DNA from: Termitomyces sp. T153
Taxonomy: Eukaryota > Basidiomycota > Agaricomycetes > Agaricales > Lyophyllaceae
Assembly: GCA_018296165.2 (NCBI GenBank)
Contig: JACKQL020000009.1
Coordinates: 1,178,001-1,242,000, forward strand
DNA length: 64,000 nucleotides
Direction of reading: 5' to 3'
How positions within the stretch are numbered: the first letter of the stretch is position 1; each line of letters begins with the position of its first letter. Below the pieces are notes generated by a model, which saw only the letters and a program-made list of their open reading frames with translations, searched no databases and had not been told where the DNA came from. The position numbers and the translations under genes are program-made. Positions 56,879 to 64,000 of this stretch are shown here, piece by piece.

Positions 56879-57732
56879 AACGTTGTAAGAGCTGCCGTTA
56901 GCGTTAATATAAGACATGCGGCAGGAATAACACAGAGCCTCGTTTGCGACCGATCTTGGTTGCGTGAATCTGAATTAAGGTATGAGTTCTGCAGTCAGCT
57001 TAGAGGTGGATTTGTGGGATCTCGACATTACGGATGAGAGCGAGGCCGGAAGAGTGGATTAGACAGAGAATGCACCGGATGATGGCATGCGCCTCAAAGA
57101 GCGGACAATGGCTCTATGTAGCATAGGGGGAGTTCGGACGTCTGCCTTTGTCTTGGTGGGAAGGTTGAGCACAGATTCTCTCGTGTTGAAAAGAGACGTA
57201 CAGAGTTCATAAATGAATAGACGTGGAGCTCCATTCCTTTCATTCGCCGGCCCAACCAGAGTATGGTACACCTATTAGTGCTTCTTTGAATACCTCGGAA
57301 GTTCTTCCGTGTTCATCTTTTCAAGTTGTAGCTGACTCAGGGGCACAGTGCAACGCTTTGTCCTGTTGCTTCACGACATTTCAAAGAAACGAGGCATCAT
57401 AAATGAGCCACCAGCGTTCATGCCGGTCGTTGTGATAATGCTACAATAGAATATAATGATGTGCACCATTATCATCAACGTTGTATATCTTATTGAACAA
57501 TATCGTACTTTCAAGCTGGACCGTAAACAATTAGTGCAGACAATAGGACCGCCCGATTCAATCGAAAAAAGTGATACGAGAGTATGAAAAGATTTTTGTC
57601 CGAGTTATCCGCGTGCAGGAATGTTTTTTGGCTGGTATCCATCAATTTCAGGAAAGGGTACACAAGGCCTCGTGCTGTGCATGAGTCAGACTTGTGTGGC
57701 TCAAAATCTTACATAACATCCAGTGGCATACT
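56879..57732. other. Spacer, no gene supported
   Basis: Normal CpG, short open frames only. Confidence 0.4.
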
Positions 57733-57739
57733 TATAAAA
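57733..57739 (+). promoter_or_regulatory. TATA box upstream of the Ser/Arg-rich protein gene
   Basis: TATAAAA 124 bp before the ATG at 57863, which would leave a 5' leader of about 90 nt. Confidence 0.45.
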
Positions 57740-57862
57740 ACTGAGCAGAGTCCGCACAAGTACTATAACATTTCTCATCTCGAATCTACTATCACAGAAC
57801 ACCAGCTTCCTTCGAATAGAACTCTCGATCACTCAGTCACATTTGGAGAATAGCTTTCCGCT

Positions 57863-58610
57863 ATGGCGAATCGATACCCTCACACGCCACACTCATATCA
57901 GTACACCTCCCCGCCACAATCACGTCAATCTCGTCATGGAGAGATTGTCCAGAGAGACATTCATCAGGATCCAAGGTATACAACGCTAGTAGTAGCTCAA
58001 GGAAGACAGCATACAGCCGTATCCATACCGAGGTGGGTGATATCAATAGCTTTGGCCATGTTGAACACTGACATTGATGGCAAACCTTCAAAGACCTCAG
58101 GCTGCCGCACAACAGCCCACCAACGTAACGAATATCTTTGTTGTCAATGTCCAGAGACCAAAGGAGAGCCGTAGATCTACCTCCCGAACTCATGCTGATT
58201 CAAGGAGGGACCGACACCGCAATGAACCGAGCCACTCGAGTTTAATATCCCCTTCGATTGTTGCCCCTCCTGACTCAAGGAGAGACCAATACCTTGCATC
58301 ACCACCTCCTCCAAGTTCAGGATATCCTTCAACTGTTGCCGCTTCTGACTCAAGGAGAGACCGATACCTTTTGCCACCACAACCTCGAAGTTCAAGATCG
58401 CATCATAGAGAAGACTCAGAGCATGTTTATGGTAGGCATGCCTCAAGCAGCTACGGAGATTACTCTGAAGATAAGCGCGCCGGGAGTATGCGATCTGAAT
58501 CCTCGACATCGAGTCCGTCTGGATCCAGGAGGCGCGGAGATGGAGCTAAAGCAAAGCGCAAAGAAAGGAAGGAACACAAATCCCTATTCAAACGCTTATT
58601 CGGACCGTAG
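57863..58610 (+). CDS. Small basic Ser/Arg/Pro-rich protein of unknown function
   Basis: Two exons, 57863-58032 and 58094-58610, with a consensus intron (GTGGGT..CAAAG, 61 bp) that keeps frame as IPR-PQAAAQQP. The protein (about 228 aa) begins MANRYPHTPHSYQYTSPPQS and is predicted to be disordered. A motif DSRRD(R/Q) recurs three times (ADSRRDRHR, PDSRRDQYLA, SDSRRDRYLL), the last two within a longer repeat of about 26 residues rich in Pro and Ser. The C-terminus is strongly basic (RRRGDGAKAKRKERKEHKS) and ends LFKRLFGP. No known domain. A nuclear or nucleic-acid-binding role is only a guess from composition. Confidence 0.68.
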
Positions 58611-58815
58611 TCAGCGCATCATATAGAGGGTCGTAAGCATTGAGTAAAGCTAAACAAATTATACCACTTGGATCCCAACGTACCTAGTAAGAATGAAATA
58701 AGACTCTTTTAAATAAATGAACCGGTGCAAATATTAAAGTCAATAATGGGCGGCTTGAGTTACCAATATCGGGACTATATCAAGAAAGGGAAGAGAATGG
58801 CATAGCGTGGTCAAA

Positions 58816-58970
58816 GTTCGGTTCAGTTCATAAACTGGTACCCTTTGAGAGAACCGGGAACTGGACTGATACCCTATAGGCAGAACCAGAATGAGAACTG
58901 TGAAGAGAACTGCAATAACCGAACCTTCAGTTCAGTTCAGTCCACAGAACCAGTTCAAACCTTGAACTGA
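58816..58970. repeat. GAAC/GTTC-rich repeat
   Basis: Dense in the words GGTTCAGTTC, GAACCGG, GAACTG and AACCGAAC on both strands. It starts GTTCGGTTCAGTTC and ends with ACCGAACC..CAGTTCAGTTC..GAACTGA, so parts are mutually complementary. Looks like a simple-sequence-derived or foldback repeat. Confidence 0.6.
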
Positions 58971-59140
58971 TGTCAGAAGAAATCGAAAAAGCTATACAAG
59001 GAGTAGGAGCCAGGTTACTACATATCTACGACAATATATATCCATCCACATTTGTTACCCAGATTCTCTGGTATGGTCAGCTGACTTAGTGATCACGTGT
59101 TTACGTACTTACATACGCGCTGGTGTCAACTCCAACCTCA

Positions 59141-59321
59141 GTTGTTCTCTCCCATTTGGGTAGACTCTGAGGTTGTGAGTAACGTCTGTTTATCTCTCTG
59201 GTTTTTCCGTACCTGACCTGTAGCACTATAGGCTGTCTTTGCTACCACATAGGTACAAATACAATAGTTGTTCTCTCCCATTTGGGTAGACTCTGAGGTT
59301 GCTGTCTTTGCTACCACATAG
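59141..59321 (+). repeat. Short interleaved direct repeats
   Basis: A 35-bp sequence beginning GTTGTTCTCTCCCATTTGGG occurs at 59141-59175 and again, exactly, at 59267-59301. A 21-bp sequence starting GCTGTCTTTGCTACCACATA occurs at 59232-59252 and 59301-59321. Confidence 0.85.
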
Positions 59322-59985
59322 TGCTCAGATCTGGGTCGGCAACATTCAATATCAATCTGTACATGTCAGCTCTGCATTTCCTGCTGTAATCATACCATAA
59401 TCGTGATACCCCATTTTCAGGTTTTGCAAGGTTTAGAGAGTCTGGTGCCAGTCATGGAAACACTAGAGAAGGTGCAGTCAGATGCCGCTAATGACATTAC
59501 GAGCCTTAAATCCAGTAGTCATGAGTCATTTGTGCAAGTGTGGGTTGTATGTAGTTATGGTCACTGTATTACCTCTACTTCTTGCTGTGCCATGTTAATA
59601 CTTACATGATGCATGTCTAGCATACAGATCAAACTTCCAAACAAATAATGATTACAATTTAATCCACTCTGTGAAACATCTTTGAAATCTACCACTTTCT
59701 TAGATAACAAAAGACCCTTTTTGTATTCTGATACATATATAGTTTGTGAGCTGGTATCTGGCATCCTTCCAAGTTTGAAAAACGAATGTAGCCTGGAGCC
59801 ACGAGCACCTGAAGAGCTTGGGCCTCGTGATTAGTGAGTAATTGTTGCTGGGCCGCTTGACTGGAGATGATCTCCTGTAGAATGACACACCGCTTACCGT
59901 CGGAGCCATTGGGATGAAGATGAGATAACGGTAAGCACCGGGCCGCGAGCTCAACTAGGAACCTGCCTCATGGCCACAAGAATAC

Positions 59986-59993
59986 TATATATA
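59986..59993 (+). promoter_or_regulatory. TATA box of the TauD-like pseudogene
   Basis: TATATATA 49 bp before the ATG at 60042. The core promoter looks preserved although the gene is broken. Confidence 0.4.
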
Positions 59994-60041
59994 CCTCCTG
60001 TTTTCTTCCAGCATCATCTAAGTTGTCCCACCCGATACACA

Positions 60042-61420
60042 ATGACCACCGCTGCGAGACATAGCGTTCTTGGCCTTCCCGGCCATTTCAGCAGTCCTAT
60101 GATCAAACCCACAAGGAACCTCCTCTCCCAGCCCGACATTGAATACCACCCAAACCGTGAGAAATGGTACGCCCGAACGTCTCGTCGGCTTCATGAGGTT
60201 CCCTCGTTTCCCACCACACCACTGCCACCGGGATACCCCAAGAAGCTCGAGTCTCCGCTCGTTTGGGAAGGTTAGGAGTGGCAAAACGAGAAAAAGTGGG
60301 TATATGAATTGAGCACGGTGGAATTAAAGGAGATAGATGATGCTGCTCATCACTTTCACAGTGAGCTGGCCTTGGCCTTGATTTATATATCCATTTTCGG
60401 TTCGGTTAAAGTTTGCTTCAAGACCTGGGTCTAAATTTTGGGTACATCTCTAAAGAGACATTCCCCCTGCCGACTCTTGGGAACACACTGATGAAGCTCG
60501 CGAATGAACTTCACTGCGGGCGTGGATTCTTCGTTCTGCGTACAATTCCCGTCAGGTTTTACTCAAGAGAGGACAATGTATTGATCTATGCTGGCCTCTC
60601 GTCTTGGGTCGGTCCTCTTTGTGGATTGCAGGATAAAAAAGGCGGTGTACTCTCTCACATTAGGGATCTCACATCATGTCATCCAGGCACAATAGGCGGG
60701 CCTGCATATACAACTGATAAGCAGGTATTTCATACAGATTTGGGAGCGGATATCATCTCGTTGTTTGCATTGGAGACTGCTGCTGAAGGCGGCGTATCGA
60801 AAATCAGTAGCAGCTGGAGGGTTTATAATGAACTGGCAGAGACAAGACCTGACTTGATCAGGACTCTCTCGGAGCCCTGGGCAGTTGATGAGTGCGCCTT
60901 TGTATTTTGTCGGACTTATCTGAAGTTCTGATAATAGGATATCTTTACAGGTGGAATGAGAAGCATCCATGCACACTATGACCCCTGCTTTATTACCTGG
61001 ACGAAAAGATAATCATTCAATATGCTTGGCGTCACTTCACCAGCTTCCTTGGACTGCCGCGATCATCAACAATCCCTCCGATCACTGAGGCGCAGGCAGA
61101 AGCACTAGATTCACTCCACTTCCTTGCAGAAGAGTTCTCATTAGGACTCAACTTCCAGAAAGGGGACATCCAGTATATCAACAATCTAAGTATCTTCCAT
61201 GCAAGAGATGAGTTCAGCAAAGGAGAGCGCACGTGAGTCCTCAATGTACCTCAAGGGATGTATGCATACGATGCTTTCATACCAGGCGCCATCTTCTCAG
61301 GCTCTGGTTGCGTAACAAAGAGCTAGGCTGTGGGAGAGGACCTTTGATGTGACGCCGGATGCTCAGACCTTTGCATTTGAACCAGTGATACGAGAAGCAG
61401 TGATAGCGCGTCGGTTGTAA
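60042..61420 (+). pseudogene. TauD/TfdA-family Fe(II)/2-oxoglutarate oxygenase, inactivated
   Basis: Fungal TauD-like gene. ATG at 60042, then FPTTPLPPGYPKKLESPLVW. An in-frame TAG (60273-60275) follows WEG, where relatives continue, and reading then resumes as EWQNEKKWVYELSTVELKEI. After an intron (GTGAGC..) come GYISKETFPLPTLGNTLMKL, RGFFVLRTIPVRF, the iron ligands in VFHTDLGADI (HxD), then LLYYLDEKIIIQYAWRHF preceded by a TGA (60979-60981), LNFQKGDIQYINNLSIFHAR with the third His, and RLWERTFDVTPDAQTFAFEP to TAA at 61420 after a frame break near 61325. Two stops and a shift argue against function although all iron ligands persist. Intact relatives hydroxylate small organic substrates such as sulfonates. 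Confidence 0.86.
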
Positions 61421-61635
61421 GAAATTTAAGAGGAGATCTCAACCATTAGGACAAACCTATATGTTGAATATGTCTGTCTCTCCGGAAAATCCTTGATACT
61501 ACTTTTTGGATACCGGAACCTGAATTAATTGTATCGCAGAGTGTTTATTATGTGGTGATAGGGCTCGGCGCAGATCAGATGAGATCCGGAGGTATCTGTA
61601 TCCCGATCCGCATCCGAGTGCTGCAAATGAATATG
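61421..61635. other. Spacer, no gene seen
   Basis: Host-type CpG up to about 61615, then the MITE and the last repeat block. Confidence 0.45.
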
Positions 61636-61833
61636 CACTGCTGGCAGCCAATAATTTTTCCAAAGGAAAACTGGAAAGGAAATCTATTATACCATTTCTG
61701 GACAGTGTGTTTCTAATGGAAAAAGGCTTTGAACAATGGAAGAAGCCTTTTTCCGAAGAAAAATCGTGTCAAAGGAAATGATAGGCTTCTTTTTCCATTT
61801 TTCTACTGGAAACAGGTTCCAGTGCCAGCAGTG
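61636..61833 (+). mobile_element. MITE-like foldback element, copy 2
   Basis: 198 bp, same orientation and same ends as 14031-14239: CACTGCTGGCAGCCAATA at the left, and GGTTCCAGTGCCAGCAGTG at the right. Shared interior blocks include TCTAATGGAAAAAGGC-like sequence, GTCAAAGGAAATGATA and TTCTTTTTCCATTTTTC. No target duplication is evident (ATG left, ACA right). Confidence 0.75.
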
Positions 61834-62765
61834 ACATCATTGCTTATCTGCCCATGTCACTCCTGTCCTTCAACAAACATTTTTTGTCATTGCCAAGTTT
61901 CTCACTTCACTAGTCACTAAACTATTGAATCTTGATTGAGAGATAGAGAAATTGCATCTACTGTAGATTACCTAGGCCTCTGGCAATTACAAATCTATAA
62001 CTTGCATCACAGAAATAAGCATATGCCAATTTCTCAGCCTCTGTCATGTCACCCACTCAATTACTGCTACTAAGAACTCAGGAGGAAACCAACAAACTCT
62101 TGAGTCATCATGCCTGCATTGAAATTGCTATGATGACCTCACCCATTGGCTTCTTGTCATACTATCAGCTACCCTCAGCACACAACTACCATGAGATTAA
62201 AAAGCATTGACTAAGCTTTGGTCTTGGTACACCACACACTGGCAGGATGATATAACATGGACTGTAATCACAGGCTAAGGTTAATATATCCAGAGCTGTA
62301 ATCACAGGACTGATTATTATATCAAAGTACTGCAATCCCTTGAATAGTGCCAAGCACCATCCTACAGTGACAACCTACTTTTCTTCATTGCTACTAACAA
62401 CAACAGACATTGTTGAACTCTGCCCCTGTTGCACTCCTGCCCACTCTTTGATCATACCTTGGACTGTTGAACTCTGCCCCTGTCATGCTCCTGCCCACTC
62501 TTTGATTGTACCTTGGAATGTGATGAGAATGCTGATTTCTTCTAATTCTTTGCAATTGATTAGCCATTTCTCATGATTCAGATTTCATATTTAAGAATTT
62601 CTTTCCATTACAATCAAATACAGTGTTCTGTTAGAACAAGAAAGACAGAGAAACATATATAGAACAAAAATATCACTGCAGCTCATTAATTGTCCTTGAT
62701 AGGAGCACCTGGTCCTGTCTGGATCAACTTAGGTAAGTTCTCCTAAGCCTCTCAACACATTGTCA
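61834..62765. other. CpG-poor spacer with a 54-bp tandem duplication
   Basis: No coding content. A duplicated unit is listed separately at 62411-62518. Confidence 0.4.
62411..62518 (+). repeat. Tandem duplication, two 54-bp units
   Basis: Units 62411-62464 and 62465-62518 both read TGTTGAACTCTGCCCCTGT, then CTCCTGCCCACTCTTTGAT and end TACCTTGGA, with a few substitutions. Confidence 0.85.
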
Positions 62766-64000
62766 CAAGGGAATGCTGTAGAGCTGCCTGGCAATGGGCA
62801 TATGCTTGCATGCCAGACTGAGTTTAGTCATCAAGGTCAAGTAAATAAGTTGTAGAAGCAATGGTGAGCCAGTGCTTTTCATGGTTGTTGAAGTACGCAA
62901 GGACCCAGTGCATTTCCTCTTGCAGAGGAAGACATTTATTCTTCTTGAAACCAATGGGGCTGAGCTTGTGACTTGCACCATTCAATGTGCAGGGCTATTT
63001 GATTCATCAAAATTGGGCCTAGGCATTATAGAATTGTGTTTATGCTACTTACCTTCCTGTTTACCCTCTCCCTCAATAGCACTCCTGTTGGACATGAGGC
63101 AGATCCAGGAGAGGACCCACAAACCTTCTGCTTGGTTATCCTCCAGCAATGTGATGCCCCATATGTCATCATCACTCAACTCCCACAGTTCTTCTTCCCA
63201 TCCTACCTTGGCCAGAGCAGCACCAAGAATTAAGAGGGTGGCACAAACTCCCTTGTATTTCTTCTGTGCATTCTTAATTATCTGGGTGACTTTCTTGATA
63301 AGGGCAAGGCTACAGGTATTCATCCACTGGCTGCAGACAAGCTGATCCTTTGTCTTGTACATCTGAGACCTGAGGAGGATTGCACACCAAATCTTGTCCA
63401 GGCTGGCATGAGCTTGTGCAAAACAAAGTCAATACTCATAGTCCAGTAACTTGACATTGCAAGGCACCTTGTTGACAATGGCTGATGGGAGGTAGAGGTT
63501 GGCATTCACAGCAGAAAGTGGTTCATCACCACCAGTTTGTTTGTCTCTTGCGTGGAGTAGAGCCACACCCAGGATATAGAGTGCCTGGATGCTGGACCAA
63601 GCTTTGATTCTGCAATAAAGACAATTGCCACATTCAATCACCTTGGCATATTGGAGGTCTGTTGAGTGTGTGCCTAGAGCTTTTGCATCACTGCAAAGTG
63701 TCCTTCTAGCAAGTTGAGGTGATGTCAGTCTAAGCAAGAATGGCTGCTGCCACATGCACTGGTGATCTTCCAATTCTAATCCTTTGGCTATCAACCTGCT
63801 TGGCAATACATTGATGAATATGCTCTGTCATGCTGTCATGCAAGCTTGCTTCCTCTTGAGCCAATTCCAGATGGATGGCATTCTCAGTAATTTCTGGAGG
63901 AGAAAGATGGGCAGTCTTAAATTCAGAGATGAGTTCAGTTATACTCACTCATTAATTTAAAAGCAAATGGGTTTGGCCACCTTCTGTCTTGTTTCCAGGC
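62766..64000 (-). pseudogene. KDZ (Kyakuja-Dileera-Zisupton) transposase C-terminal region, decayed, cut by edge
   Basis: Minus-strand segments in order: ITELISEFKTAHLSPPEITE with LELAQEEASLH (63940-63850), IAKGLELEDHQ (about 63790), SDAKALGTHSTDLQYAKVIE and RIKAWSSIQALYILGVALLH (63700-63560), NLYLPSAIVNKVPCNVKLLD, KDQLVCSQWMNTCSLALIKK, ATLLILGAALAKVGWEEELW, LSDDDIWGI and GLWVLSWICL (63360-63080), then EEMHWVLAYF (about 62915) and SGMQAYAHCQAALQHSL (about 62770-62820). This tail with the LSWIW-type box and EEMxxVLAYxxW motif is characteristic of fungal KDZ transposases. At least three frame breaks are visible. The catalytic part lies outside the window. Confidence 0.72.

Larger units (their letters stand above)
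58611..59985. other. Spacer with local repeats, no gene supported
   Basis: Contains two repeat features listed separately (58816-58970 and 59141-59321). Otherwise no coding content recognised. Confidence 0.4.

Noticed and set aside
1..64000. A metabolic gene cluster linking MFS transporter, amidohydrolase, cutinase and TauD oxygenase
   Set aside because: The genes are separated by 10-kb repeat blocks, are on different strands, include a pseudogene and share no obvious pathway.

Overview
The window reads as nuclear DNA of a filamentous basidiomycete, most likely an Agaricomycete. Genes carry several short GT-AG introns of about 45-65 bp. The families present are typical of that group: a DUF6534 seven-helix membrane protein, an IAHRD-type fungal kinase, a cutinase, a TauD-like oxygenase and the tail of a KDZ transposase. 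tRNA genes carry introns of the eukaryotic type. No bacterial operon structure or CRISPR array is seen.

The layout is a mosaic of transposon blocks almost free of CpG and host islands with normal CpG. Block 1 (1-9.0 kb) holds two decayed minus-strand Tad-like LINEs. Island 1 (9.0-18.7 kb) holds a candidate small cysteine-rich secreted protein, a decayed and an intact copy of a Ser/Thr-rich single-pass membrane protein, a protein kinase-like gene, a foldback MITE and tRNA-Phe. Block 2 (18.7-29.0 kb) holds a minisatellite, a decayed Helitron (Rep plus PIF1 helicase) and an LTR-gag fragment of a Ty3/gypsy element.

Island 2 (29.0-39.5 kb) holds a 225-bp tandem repeat, the DUF6534 protein, an MFS transporter, tRNA-Gly and an amidohydrolase. 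Block 3 (39.5-50.3 kb) holds a chromovirus pol with a nested solo LTR, a minus-strand gypsy RT, a LINE ORF1 split by another solo LTR, and gypsy integrase remains. Island 3 (50.3-61.6 kb) holds a cutinase, a second tRNA-Gly next to a decayed amidohydrolase copy, a small Ser/Arg-rich protein and a TauD-family pseudogene. Block 4 (61.6-64 kb) holds a second MITE copy and a KDZ transposase C-terminus running off the edge.

The host genes do not form an obvious biosynthetic cluster. Kinase, transporter, amidohydrolase, cutinase and oxygenase look like independent accessory genes between repeats, several of them duplicated and then lost. The main story is genome dynamics. CpG-targeted decay has nearly emptied the transposons of CpG, with a steep edge inside one LINE. 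Two host segments are duplicated with one decaying copy each, and two solo LTRs still show their target duplications. No clearly new biochemical system was found. All splice sites and families were read by eye, without database searches.
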